Source of the DNA: an uncultured Prevotella sp.
GTDB lineage: Bacteria > Bacteroidota > Bacteroidia > Bacteroidales > Bacteroidaceae
Reading direction: 5' to 3'
NCBI GenBank assembly: GCA_900319715.1
Contig: ONPM01000032.1
Span: forward strand, 1 to 51,821
DNA: 51,821 nucleotides
Shown: positions 8,381 to 16,757 of the stretch, piece by piece
Layout of the letters: each line of letters starts with the position of its first letter
Position numbering within the stretch: the first letter of the stretch is position 1
Notes under the pieces: model-generated
The model's input: the letters and a program-made list of their open reading frames with translations, nothing else
What the model was told of the DNA's origin: nothing
The model's database searches: none
Translations under genes and position numbers: made by a program

Positions 8381-8508
8381 GTTCTGATGCCTTCCACAGC
8401 AGTAAGGAATGCCTGTTTACACTCATGGAGATGCCTTCTATACCCCTATAGGAGGCATCTCTTTCTGTCGTACTAAGCATCCCTTACACTCACGCAAGGC
8501 ATCGGAAC
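8381..8508 (+). repeat. Structured 3' intergenic repeat, copy 1 (GATGCCTT element)
   Basis: The outer arms GTTCTGATGCCTT (8381-8393) and AAGGCATCGGAAC (8496-8508) pair over 13 bp with one G-T wobble. Inside is a second hairpin with arms GAGATGCC (8428-8435) and GGCATCTC (8454-8461). The left arm with its flanks and the right arm with its flank recur at 30554-30593 in the opposite orientation. It lies just downstream of trpB2 and could be a 3' UTR structure, a small RNA or a nonautonomous repeat. Confidence 0.7.
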
Positions 8509-8561
8509 GACAGAAGCCATCATTTCGTGCGTCCATTCCGAATAAACAGAAGCAAAAAAGA

Positions 8562-8590
8562 AGTCAGGCCGTAAGCCTGACTCTTATTTT
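8562..8590 (-). terminator. Intrinsic terminator for the coiled-coil regulator gene
   Basis: The perfect 8-bp stem AGTCAGGC/GCCTGACT (8562-8569, 8575-8582) is followed on the minus strand by CTTCTTTTTTGC. It sits at the 3' end of the minus-strand gene. Confidence 0.7.
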
Positions 8591-9215
8591 AGCGATTGTA
8601 AGCGTAGTTGTTGAAATTCAGCATGTGGTCTGTTAGCCATTCCAGATCCTCAGGTGACTCGCTTGGCTCGCGTCCAAAGTCCTCGACAAGCCACTGATGT
8701 ACAAACTGTTCGCGTCCTTTATACATTTTGAGCCAGCGCTTCACTTCTTCATTGGTGCTGAGCAGTTCGATGATGTGCTCCCAGTTCTTCTGTACGATGT
8801 ATTCGGTATTGCCTTCTTCGGCGGCCTTCTGGAACAGATAGTCATTGTACTGGATTCTCACCTCACCGGCACACATTGCGAAGAGTTCCAAGATGCGAGT
8901 CTGGGACGTACCTATCATATCGGCCAACTCCTTGACGCCGAAATCAGGATTCTCATACGATTTCTCGGTCTCAAGCCTCGACTCGATGATGGCCATGAGT
9001 TCCTCGTCATTACGCAAGTCAGCATGGCGTAGGAATTCAGTATGACGGGCTAATAATTCTTTATAAATATGTATGCGCCTGCGCACGTCATAATAGGCAT
9101 CCACCTTCTGTCCTAACTGCATGTTATGGATGATGAGTTCGCCGTTGGCTTTCTCCAGTTCGGCCACACGTTTTCGCAAAGCAGCGTTTTCCTCTTTATA
9201 TTCTGCTATATTCAT
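8589..9215 (-). CDS. Coiled-coil protein with a single AraC-like helix-turn-helix, function unknown
   Basis: 208 residues, no signal peptide. Residues 1-45 have a coiled-coil pattern (AEYKEENAALRKRVAELEKAN). Residues about 90-120 (NPDFGVKELADMIGTSQTRILELF) resemble the first half of an AraC-type DNA-binding domain. The second helix-turn-helix half is not recognisable; the C-terminal part (VQKNWEHIIELLSTNEEVKRW onward) matches nothing I know. A dimeric DNA-binding protein is a plausible inference. It starts 12 bases after the stop of the upstream carboxylesterase gene and is probably cotranscribed with it. Confidence 0.65.
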   Translation of the reverse strand: MNIAEYKEENAALRKRVAELEKANGELIIHNMQLGQKVDAYYDVRRRIHIYKELLARHTEFLRHADLRNDEELMAIIESRLETEKSYENPDFGVKELADMIGTSQTRILELFAMCAGEVRIQYNDYLFQKAAEEGNTEYIVQKNWEHIIELLSTNEEVKRWLKMYKGREQFVHQWLVEDFGREPSESPEDLEWLTDHMLNFNNYAYNR

Positions 9216-9227
9216 AAGGAATAAATA

Positions 9228-11575
9228 TTATTTCTTCTTTCTGAACTCATCCAACTGTTTGAAGCAATGGCGGTCGATGATGGCCTCCAACTCGCGGTCG
9301 GGATTGTTGCGGATGCCACACTGATAGTTGAACACCATCATTTCACCATTCTGGGCAGTATAGGGCTTCCAGGCAGGCAGGCCGTCAATATTCGGACGGC
9401 CGTTATGAGCAAACTGTGCCCACACGCTACTCATAGTGTCTGCCAGTTTCAGGTCGTCTGCCGTGGGCTGGGGCAACTCATTGGGCGAGTGATGCAGCGT
9501 GTTGAAACAGAACTTCAGTTCGTTCCCATGCACGGAGCCCTTATCCAGAGGCGACCGCCAAGTGAACATATACATGTAGACGTGAGAGGCAAGAGGTGAG
9601 AGGTGAGAAGTCATAGCATCGGCGGTGATGAGGGTTTTCGGACGGAACAGCCAGTCGATGCTCACCAAGTCCTGCGGCGTGTAATCCGGATATGCCTTAG
9701 CAAAGGCCTTAATATACGCCTCCGTCTCGTCGCCAAAGGTATTCTGAAGTTGTTCTTTAGCCTGTTCCATTGTCATTTCACGATTATACTGCAGGCGCTG
9801 TAACTCGTTGAAGGTCGTACCAATCAGCAAGGGCACCTGATCCGATAGTTTGGCGAACGTCGGCTGGAAGGGCTGCTGGAGCAGCGTCTCACCGTCGGGT
9901 GTAGGTCCGAAGCCCCACATCATCGGCGTGCCAGGCTTTCGTGTGCCGATACTTGCCGCCATCGCCTTCTGTCCTGCATCGTACAGCTGCTGATAGGGAA
10001 TATCCTTGATTTTGTCCACATCCTTCTCGCTGATGCCTAATTCCTTCAGCACGGCCTTGCCCAGCTGTTGTGTCATCTCGTGATTGTTCACGTTCAGGAT
10101 GGTGCCGCTCATGATGATCGCCTTGTGGAAGAGGCCCTTCGCCTTGGGCATGCACATCAGCGTGCCCACCTTGCCACCGCCACCAGATTCGCCGAAGACG
10201 GTCACATTCGTCGGATCTCCGCCAAACCGTGTGATATTGTCGCGAATCCACTCCAATGCCTGCACCACGTCAAGCATGCCCACGTTGCCGGAATACTTAT
10301 ACTTCTCCGACACCGCCGAGAGATCCAGGAATCCGAGGATGTTCAGACGATGATTGATGCTCACCACGACCACGTCCTTATGGGCGAGCCGCATGCCTGG
10401 GTTCCAGGCCGACGTGCCCGAGTCGAAACCGCCGCCGTGCAGCCAAAGCATCACAGGCTTCCTCGCTTTCAGGTCGGTGGTCCACACGTTCAGCACACAC
10501 GAGTTCTTCTCCGACATCTCGTCCTCGCTCAGCTCCCGGCCCCATGTCTGCTGCATCACCTGCGGTCCCCAGTGGTCACAGGCTCTCACGCCCTCCCACT
10601 TGTCCACAGGCAGCGGCGGCATACACCGTTCCACCTTCGCATATGGGATGCCGAGATACGCCATCGACCCTTCCTGCATGATACCGCTCACGTCTCCTGA
10701 CACCGTGCTCACCACTGGCACCAGGCACGGCTTAGGGCCCACGATGTCCCTCACCCGCTTGGCCAGAGCCTCCGACGGCACCGCCTCACCCTCATAGGGC
10801 ATCAGATACCAGCGTACCGTCCAGCTCAGCGACTCCTTCGGCTGCAACAGCTGATACGCCCCCTGACTCTCCAACTCGATATGTGCCTTGCCACGGTTCA
10901 CGTACACCTGCACCTCTGCCTCGTCGGGAGCCGGCTGCTCAGGCGTCAGGTCGTCGAAACGCTTCACCAGCAGCAGGCCACGGGAGCAATACGCCAGCCA
11001 GCCTTTGCCGTCGGCATTCACCTTACGGTTTTCGTTCCGCTCGTCCGTCTGATACCACGCCAGCCCGTACTGTGTCTTAAAGTCCATCAGACCCGCAGGC
11101 CATATACCGTCCACGGGAGCATCGAAGAAGATTACGCCTCCCTCGTTCTCCACGCGTGTAATCTCCCAGGGTGCCCGTCCTTCTCATCCGTGGTGAACGT
11201 CTTCCCTACCCTGCACTTCAACCGCTCCGACACCTCACTCGTCATCTTGAGTGTCCCACCGTCCTGCGTCACCGTATAGGGGTTCTTGTCAAACTCCTTC
11301 ACCGGCGGCCAGTTCCACTCTTTCTGCGGACTAGTCCAGAACGTGCTGCCGAAGGCCTCTGGCCATCTCAACTGCGAGAGCATCTCACGATCATCATACT
11401 TCAACGACAGGATTTTTCCGCCTTTGGCGGCATTGATCTCCATCTTCACGTGTCCGCACTGCAGGCTATACAAGCCCGTTGCGTCCTGATCTCCTTGTGC
11501 AGGCTGTGCCGACACGGTCTGTCCTCCCATGACAAACGCCACGAGGAGCGCTGTGAGCAATCTTTCCATAAACAA
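9228..11575 (-). pseudogene. Frameshifted secreted carboxylesterase with N-terminal sugar-binding-like domain
   Basis: Two overlapping frames together encode one protein. The first (11575-11132) starts with a signal peptide (MERLLTALLVAFVMGGQTVSA) and a beta-rich domain resembling aldose-epimerase-like domains. The second (from about 11170 to 9228) continues it (WEITRVENEGG onward) and carries a type B carboxylesterase: oxyanion loop LHGGGFDSG, nucleophile GESGGGG, and His in SVHGNELKF. The frames meet near 11163-11175 in a G/C-rich run, and one missing base explains the shift. The substrate could be an acylated plant polysaccharide or phenolic ester. An in-frame heptamer repeat (9582-9610) lies in the esterase domain. 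It is either a recent pseudogene or a sequencing error. Confidence 0.85.
9582..9610 (-). repeat. In-frame GAGAGGT heptamer array inside the carboxylesterase gene
   Basis: Four 7-base units of the type GTGAGAG/GCAAGAG on the plus strand. On the coding strand they encode SHLSPLASHV between TADAMT and YMYMFTWRSP. The same peptide pattern is present in pyrC, aroB and the MetH activation gene. Confidence 0.8.
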
Positions 11576-11684
11576 TCTTATTAATTGATAATTATTAGTT
11601 ACTATACCTATTTATATATACGCTCAAGATACCCAAAAGTATACCATCCCCCACCATTATTTATAAAACATTAACGCATAATCA
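11576..11684. other. AT-rich gap between the carboxylesterase and Hsp20 genes
   Basis: No gene and no clear promoter for the carboxylesterase were seen. It contains ACATTAACGCATAATC, similar to the first ten bases of the core of the 150-bp promoter element (ATGCGTTAAT in reverse complement). Confidence 0.3.
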
Positions 11685-11717
11685 CAAAAAAAGGAGGCTC
11701 GCAGATGCTGCGAACCC
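11685..11717 (-). terminator. Intrinsic terminator for the Hsp20 gene
   Basis: On the minus strand, TTCGCAG and CTGCGAG form the stem around CAT, flanked by further G/C pairing, followed by CCTTTTTTTGTG. Confidence 0.75.
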
Positions 11718-11751
11718 CTTTGTTTTGTATGTTCAATCAACTGATATCGCT

Positions 11752-12177
11752 TTATGCGATGTCGATTTGGCGTGAAACTTTGACCTTCTCCTCTACGATT
11801 TTGGGGAGTTCCACGGTCAACACACCGTTCTCAACCTTGGCAGAGATAGCGTCACGCTTTACATCGTCTGGAAGAATCAGTGTCTGCTCGAACTTCGAGT
11901 ACGAGAACTCGCGGCGCAGATAGCGGGTGGTCTTGTCCTCCTCCTTCTTTTCATTCTTGCTCTCCATCTTGACAACCAGATTACCCTCATCGTTGATGTG
12001 AACATTGAAATCCTCCTTTTTCATGCCCGGTGCGGCTAACTCTACAGTGTAGGCCTTGTCGCTTTCTTTCACATTGATGGCTGGTGCTGTCGCATTTACC
12101 TTCGGTAAGAACTCAGTGTCAAACAAGTCATTGAACACACTGGGAATCCAACTGTTACTTCTCATTACTGGCATCAT
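11752..12177 (-). CDS. Hsp20/alpha-crystallin small heat-shock protein
   Basis: 141 residues. The alpha-crystallin domain spans about 30-135: NVKESDKAYTVELAAPGMKKEDFNV is its start and VENGVLTVELPK (the GVL motif of the family) its end. Small heat-shock proteins form oligomers that hold unfolding proteins without ATP. The N-terminal arm (MRSNSWIPSVFNDLFD) is normal for bacterial members. Unusually for this phylum, a perfect Shine-Dalgarno sequence stands seven bases before the ATG. Confidence 0.95.
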   Translation of the reverse strand: MMPVMRSNSWIPSVFNDLFDTEFLPKVNATAPAINVKESDKAYTVELAAPGMKKEDFNVHINDEGNLVVKMESKNEKKEEDKTTRYLRREFSYSKFEQTLILPDDVKRDAISAKVENGVLTVELPKIVEEKVKVSRQIDIA

Positions 12178-12184
12178 AATCTTT

Positions 12185-12191
12185 ACCTCCT
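12185..12191 (-). promoter_or_regulatory. Perfect Shine-Dalgarno sequence (AGGAGGT) before hsp20
   Basis: On the minus strand AGGAGGT is followed by seven bases and the ATG at 12177. Most genes here have no such motif and Bacteroidota rarely use it, so its presence supports this start and may mark special translation of this gene. Confidence 0.7.
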
Positions 12192-12323
12192 AATTCTATT
12201 TTTAAAAGTTATACATGTTGACTATTTTCGCGATTACCTTTCGGCTCTCACCATGCATTGGGCAAATAGGATGCCAAAGTATTTGAGGAAGGAGGAAATA
12301 GAAAAGCAGAAGGGAATATAATG

Positions 12324-15300
12324 TCAGTTTGACATGATTTCGCGACAGATTGTCAGCGCGTCATTCACAGAGGGAACTTCAGCAATAATCACAGAGCGCT
12401 TGCCTGCAGTCTCGTGGAAGTTACAGCGCTTGGGATGATGGCCCACATAGTCGAGAATTCTTCCAAAGGCCTCGCTTTGGAAATATGGGCTATCGGGATT
12501 GGTGACGAAATAGAGATGCATCTTAGACTGTTTGAGGAGGATCTTCTCGATGCCAAGCGTCTTGCCACAGACTCTGAGCGGCACGACTCGGATCAGTTCC
12601 TCTGCCACATCGGGAATAGAACCGAAACGATCTGTCAGGCGTTTGCGATAGGCATCAAGGGCGCTTTCCAAGTTGCTGCTGCCAGCCAAATTATCAAGTT
12701 CACGATAGAGCAGCATACGCTCAGAGTCACTAGGAACATAAGTGTCAGGGAAATACATCTCGATATCAGACTCCAAGGTACAGTCGTCAACCCATTGAAC
12801 ATTGAACATTGAACATTCTTGCGTCCCGATGGTAGCAAGCGTCCTTCGGCCGAGCGGAACATTATTGGCTGTCGCCTTCGACTTTCCAGACTTTTCGACT
12901 TTGGAAAATTCCGGCTCTTCATTCCTTAGTTCAGCCATCGCCTGGTTGAGTATTTTCTGATAGGTTTCGTAGCCGAGATCGGAGATGAAGCCAGACTGTT
13001 CGGCTCCAAGCAGATTGCCCGCACCACGGATGTCGAGGTCCTGCATGGCGATATTGATGCCAGAGCCCAGGTCGGAGAAGTTCTCCAAGGCTTCGAGTCG
13101 TCTACGCGACTCAGGGTTCAAGGCGGCTAACGGCGGTGCCAAGAGGTAGCAAAAGGCCTTACGGTTGCCACGTCCGACGCGACCGCGCATCTGATGTAGG
13201 TCGGAGAGTCCGAAGTTGTGGGCACCGTTGATGATAATGGTGTTGGCATTGGGAATATCAATACCGTTCTCAACGATGGTGGTGGAGAGTAGCACATCAT
13301 AGTCGTAGTTAGAGAAATCGAGCACGATCTTCTCCAGTTCTTCAGGCTTCATCTGTCCATGCCCGATGGCAACACGGGCATCCGGTATATGATTATGAAT
13401 CATCTCTGCGATATGGGTGAGGTCGCTGATGCGGTTGTTGACGAAATATACCTGTCCGTTGCGCGACATCTCGAAGTTGATAGCATCGACGATGATCTCT
13501 GCGCCGAAGGTGTGTATCTCCGTCTGGATGGGATAACGGTTGGGCGGCGGCGTCTGAATGACACTGAGGTCACGGGCTCCGACAAGCGAGAACTGGAGGG
13601 TACGCGGAATGGGTGTAGCCGACATTGTCAGGGTATCGACATTGGCCTTCATCTGACGGAGTTTCTCCTTGGTAGAGACGCCGAACTTCTGTTCCTCGTC
13701 GATAATGAGAAGGCCAAGATCCTTGAACTTCACCGTCTTGCCAATGAGTTTGTGCGTACCTATTATAATATCTACCTTACCTTCAGCCAGGTCGTTCAGC
13801 AGGGCCGTCGTCTGTTTGCCTGTTTTGGCACGTGTCAGATAATCCACCCGTACTGGCATATCCTTCAGTCTTGACGAGAAAGTGCGATAGTGCTGGTAAG
13901 CGAGTACCGTCGTCGGCACGAGCACAGCCACCTGCTTGCCATCGACAGCAGCCTTGAAGGCGGCACGCACGGCAACCTCCGTCTTACCGAAGCCCACATC
14001 ACCACAGACAAGGCGGTCCATCGGACGATCCCGCTCCATATCAGCCTTCACATCCTGCGTCGCCTTCAACTGGTCTGGAGTATCCTCATAAAGGAAACTG
14101 GCCTCCAGTTCATGCTGCATATAACTGTCGGCGCTGAAGGCGAATCCCTTCTCTCGACGACGCTTGGCATAAAGTTTGATCAGATCGCGGGCAATGTCTT
14201 TGATATGTTTCTTCGTGCGCTCCTTCAACTTCTCCCATTGGCCTGTGCCGAGGGTGGAGAGGCGAGGCGGATTGCCATTGTCCTGCGATTTATATTTCGA
14301 CACCTTATAGAGCGAATGGATGGAGACATAGATGCTGTCGCCATTCTGGTAGATGATTTTGATCATCTCCTGATAACTCGGAGTATCCGGAGAACTCTGG
14401 GCTTTCTGAGCAATCGGCATTCTGACCAATCCGCCGAATTTGCCCACACCATGATCGACATGCACCACGAAATCGCCAATTTCAAACTGCTGTATCTCCT
14501 TCAGCGTCAGGGCCATCTTGCCACTACGGGCCTTGTCGCTCTTAAGGTTGTATTTGTGGAATCGGTCGAAAATCTGATGGTCAGTGAAGACACAGATACG
14601 GAGGTCGTGATCGATGAAACCCTCGTGCAGTGTCTTGTCGATGGGTGTGAAGACATCGGTGCCACAGATTTCCTTCAGACGCTCATTCTGCTTCTGGCTG
14701 TCGGCACAGACATAGACCCTATAGCCTTTTTCACGGTAGTCGGAAAAGGTCTGTTGCAGCAGATCAAAGTTCTTGTGGAAAAGGGGCTGGAGAGAGACGG
14801 AGCATGTGAATTGGACGACTGGTGAGGCCGTAGTGGATGGACGGTGTCCGAACTCGATGCGACGGAAGTTAAGAGCATCGGACATGAACCTGGCACCTGT
14901 AGTGAGTTGAAGTTCACGACGCAGTTGGCGTTCAATCTCCTGCTGTTCCATCTCCGTGGCCGTCTCAAGTTGTTCTTGCTTGGCTTGGGCCGAGAAGCCT
15001 TCCTGATAGGTACGGTCGATAGCATCACGGACATAGAGGAAATCCTTCGTCACAAGAAGCGTGTCATTGGGTACAAACGAGAGGAAGGGCACTTTATCCT
15101 CTGCCGTCAAGGTGAGTTCGGGCACAATCTCAATATGATCGCACTGTTCCCTAGACAACTGGTCCTCCACCTCGAAAGTGCGGATAGAGTCGATATCGTC
15201 GCCAAAGAAGTCTACTCGATAAGGGTATTCGCAACTGAAGGAATAGACATCGAGGATGGATCCACGCAAGGCGAACTGACCTGGCTCGTAGACATAGTCT

Positions 15301-15809
15301 ACTTCATGAAAGCCGAACTCATGGAGGGTCTTCTCAATGTCGGCGACAGCGATAGTCTGGTCTTTCTCCAGCACCAGCGTACGAGCATCAAGGTTTTTCT
15401 TGGAGACGACTAGTTCGGCAAGGGCCTCAGGATAGGAAACAACGTACAAAGTGGAAAGTGCTTTCCTTATTATTCTACTAAGCACCTCCATCCTCAGAAT
15501 CTCTGAGGCTGGGTCGCGCTGAGCGTACTTCACGGCACGGCGATAACTGGAGGGGAAGAAGAGTACATCACTGGTACCCATCAGTTGGGTGAGGTCGTGG
15601 TAGAAATAGCCTGCCTCCTCAGCATCCTGAAGGACAAAGAGCATACGACGTGGACACTTCGCAGAGAGACTGGCGAATAGCATCGGTGCCGACGAGGCCA
15701 ACAAACCCTCGAGGAAAATCGTTTTACCTGACGATTTCCCTAGTTCACTGGAAAGTGCCTTCAACTGCGGCAGACGGGCATATTGCTGCTCTAACTCCTG
15801 TATCTTCAT
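12324..15809 (-). CDS. mfd: Transcription-repair coupling factor Mfd
   Basis: 1161 residues from the ATG at 15809 (MKIQELEQQYARLPQ). The frame stays open for 48 more codons upstream, but these translate a repeat and the promoter. The family order is complete: UvrB-like N-terminal module (FLEGLLASSAPMLFASL, LRGSILDVYSF), RNA-polymerase-interaction domain (FEIGDFVVHVDHGVGKFGG), and the RecG-like translocase with Walker A GDVGFGKTEVA, DEEQ box (LLIIDEEQKFG), motif III TMSATPIPRTL and motif VI MRGRVGRGNR. The C-terminal TRCF domain includes ESDIEMYFPDTYVPSDSERM. Mfd removes stalled RNA polymerase and recruits UvrA. A repeat-derived insert of about 24 residues lies around 983-1006. Confidence 0.97.
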   Translation of the reverse strand: MKIQELEQQYARLPQLKALSSELGKSSGKTIFLEGLLASSAPMLFASLSAKCPRRMLFVLQDAEEAGYFYHDLTQLMGTSDVLFFPSSYRRAVKYAQRDPASEILRMEVLSRIIRKALSTLYVVSYPEALAELVVSKKNLDARTLVLEKDQTIAVADIEKTLHEFGFHEVDYVYEPGQFALRGSILDVYSFSCEYPYRVDFFGDDIDSIRTFEVEDQLSREQCDHIEIVPELTLTAEDKVPFLSFVPNDTLLVTKDFLYVRDAIDRTYQEGFSAQAKQEQLETATEMEQQEIERQLRRELQLTTGARFMSDALNFRRIEFGHRPSTTASPVVQFTCSVSLQPLFHKNFDLLQQTFSDYREKGYRVYVCADSQKQNERLKEICGTDVFTPIDKTLHEGFIDHDLRICVFTDHQIFDRFHKYNLKSDKARSGKMALTLKEIQQFEIGDFVVHVDHGVGKFGGLVRMPIAQKAQSSPDTPSYQEMIKIIYQNGDSIYVSIHSLYKVSKYKSQDNGNPPRLSTLGTGQWEKLKERTKKHIKDIARDLIKLYAKRRREKGFAFSADSYMQHELEASFLYEDTPDQLKATQDVKADMERDRPMDRLVCGDVGFGKTEVAVRAAFKAAVDGKQVAVLVPTTVLAYQHYRTFSSRLKDMPVRVDYLTRAKTGKQTTALLNDLAEGKVDIIIGTHKLIGKTVKFKDLGLLIIDEEQKFGVSTKEKLRQMKANVDTLTMSATPIPRTLQFSLVGARDLSVIQTPPPNRYPIQTEIHTFGAEIIVDAINFEMSRNGQVYFVNNRISDLTHIAEMIHNHIPDARVAIGHGQMKPEELEKIVLDFSNYDYDVLLSTTIVENGIDIPNANTIIINGAHNFGLSDLHQMRGRVGRGNRKAFCYLLAPPLAALNPESRRRLEALENFSDLGSGINIAMQDLDIRGAGNLLGAEQSGFISDLGYETYQKILNQAMAELRNEEPEFSKVEKSGKSKATANNVPLGRRTLATIGTQECSMFNVQWVDDCTLESDIEMYFPDTYVPSDSERMLLYRELDNLAGSSNLESALDAYRKRLTDRFGSIPDVAEELIRVVPLRVCGKTLGIEKILLKQSKMHLYFVTNPDSPYFQSEAFGRILDYVGHHPKRCNFHETAGKRSVIIAEVPSVNDALTICREIMSN
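12793..12862 (-). repeat. Composite repeat insert in mfd: TTGAACA heptamers plus a palindromic module
   Basis: 12793-12818 is a run of 7-base units (CATTGAA) followed by CTTGCGTCCC and GGTAGCAAGCG (12818-12841), which pair with each other, then TCCTTCGGCCGAGCGG. The CTTGCGTCCC/GGTAGCAAGCG module recurs inside menE at 50598-50620. On the coding strand it encodes PLGRRTLATIGTQECSMFNV in frame, between the translocase and TRCF domains. Confidence 0.8.
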
Positions 15810-15822
15810 CGCGAATCGGATG

Positions 15823-15830
15823 CAAAGGTA
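15823..15830 (-). promoter_or_regulatory. -7 element (TACCTTTG) for mfd
   Basis: A perfect TAnnTTTG match on the minus strand, only 13 bases before the ATG at 15809, so the mRNA leader would be about 8-9 bases. It excludes the longer upstream frame as the true start. Confidence 0.65.
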
Positions 15831-15960
15831 CATAAAATAATGAAAAGGTGAAAAAGTGAAAAGGTGAAAATTTGCAGCAGCATGCGTTAATAATACTAAA
15901 AATGCGATAATGAGGACGTCTTTTTTCACTTTTTCACTTTTCCACCTTTTCACTTTTTAT

Positions 15961-15968
15961 TAACTTTG
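15961..15968 (+). promoter_or_regulatory. -7 element (TAACTTTG) for the mannose synthase operon
   Basis: A perfect TAnnTTTG match 20 bases before the ATG at 15989. The region where a -33 box would lie falls inside the GTGAAAAG-type repeats. Confidence 0.6.
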
Positions 15969-15988
15969 CACCATCAAATCACAGAACG

Positions 15989-16735
15989 ATGCACCAAAGC
16001 GATAGTATTGTCATCATTCCTACGTACAACGAGAAGGAGAATATCGAGAAGATTGTCCGTGCGATATTTGACTTGGACAAGTGTTTCCACATTCTCGTCA
16101 TCGATGACGGCTCCCCAGACGGAACGGCAGCCATCGTCAGAGGTATGATGGCGATGGAGTTCGGCGACCGTCTGAACATTATCGAGCGCAGCGGGAAGTT
16201 AGGATTAGGTACGGCCTATATCACAGGCTTCAAGTGGGCATTGGAACATGACTATGAATACGTCTTCGAGATGGATGCCGACTTCAGTCACGACCCCAAG
16301 GACCTGCCCAGACTGTATGCCGCCTGTCACGACGAGGGATACGATGTGGCTGTCGGAAGCCGATATGTAAGTGGCGTAAATGTCGTCGACTGGCCTGTAG
16401 GGCGTGTACTGATGAGTTATTTCGCATCGAAGTATGTGAGACTCGTCACTGGCTTTAAGGTACACGATACGACGGCAGGCTTCGTATGTTACAAACGTCG
16501 CGTTCTGCAGACCATCGAACTGAATAAGATCCGTTTCAAGGGTTACGCCTTCCAGATAGAGATGAAATATACAGCCCATAAAATCGGCTTTAAGATCAAA
16601 GAGGTGAGTGTAATCTTCGTGAATCGCAAGGAAGGTGTGAGCAAGATGTCTGGTGGCATCTTTGGCGAGGCGTTCTTCGGCGTGATGAAACTCCGGTGGG
16701 ACGGGTGGACACGCAGTTATCCGAAACCTGTTTAG
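15989..16735 (+). CDS. Polyprenol monophosphomannose synthase (GT2 glycosyltransferase)
   Basis: 248 residues, no membrane anchor. The GT2 fold is shown by VIIPTYNEKENIEKIV at the start, DDGSPDGT (39-46) and the metal-binding MDADFSHDP (95-103). AVGSRYVSG and FKGYAFQIEM are typical of dolichol/polyprenol phosphate mannosyltransferases. The expected reaction moves mannose from GDP-mannose to a polyprenyl phosphate on the inner membrane face, supplying periplasmic glycosylation. The stop codon lies inside a GTTTACG-type array, and plsC follows after 22 bases, so the two are an operon. Confidence 0.92.
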   Translation: MHQSDSIVIIPTYNEKENIEKIVRAIFDLDKCFHILVIDDGSPDGTAAIVRGMMAMEFGDRLNIIERSGKLGLGTAYITGFKWALEHDYEYVFEMDADFSHDPKDLPRLYAACHDEGYDVAVGSRYVSGVNVVDWPVGRVLMSYFASKYVRLVTGFKVHDTTAGFVCYKRRVLQTIELNKIRFKGYAFQIEMKYTAHKIGFKIKEVSVIFVNRKEGVSKMSGGIFGEAFFGVMKLRWDGWTRSYPKPV

Positions 16736-16751
16736 TTTACGGTTTACTATA
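16730..16751 (+). repeat. GTTTACG-type array at the mannose synthase stop / plsC start
   Basis: Three 7-base units (GTTTAGT-TTACGGT-TTACTAT in register) span the stop codon of the upstream gene and end just before the plsC ATG. Confidence 0.55.
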
Positions 16752-16757
16752 TTACAG

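Larger units (their letters stand above)
15821..15970. repeat. 150-bp repeat with two outward promoters, copy 1 (mfd / mannose synthase)
   Basis: The ends are promoter sequences: 15821-15837 reads outward to mfd and 15951-15970 outward to the glycosyltransferase. Next come octamer runs of GTGAAAAG in opposite orientations (15840-15870, and 15926-15957 as its complement). In the centre is a 28-base core at 15882-15909. Copy 2 (22739-22887) has the same parts in the same order when reversed: ends 17/17 and 19/20 identical, core 26/28, total length 149. Confidence 0.85.

Noticed and set aside
11132-11170. Programmed ribosomal frameshifting in the carboxylesterase gene
   Set aside because: No slippery heptamer or downstream stem was seen; a missing base in a G/C run is the simpler explanation.
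15810-15953. 48-codon N-terminal extension of Mfd
   Set aside because: It translates the octamer repeat and the promoter; the family start is MKIQELEQQ at 15809.
15840-15957. CRISPR-like array in the octamer repeats
   Set aside because: Units are 8 bases without spacers of constant size, and no cas genes are present.
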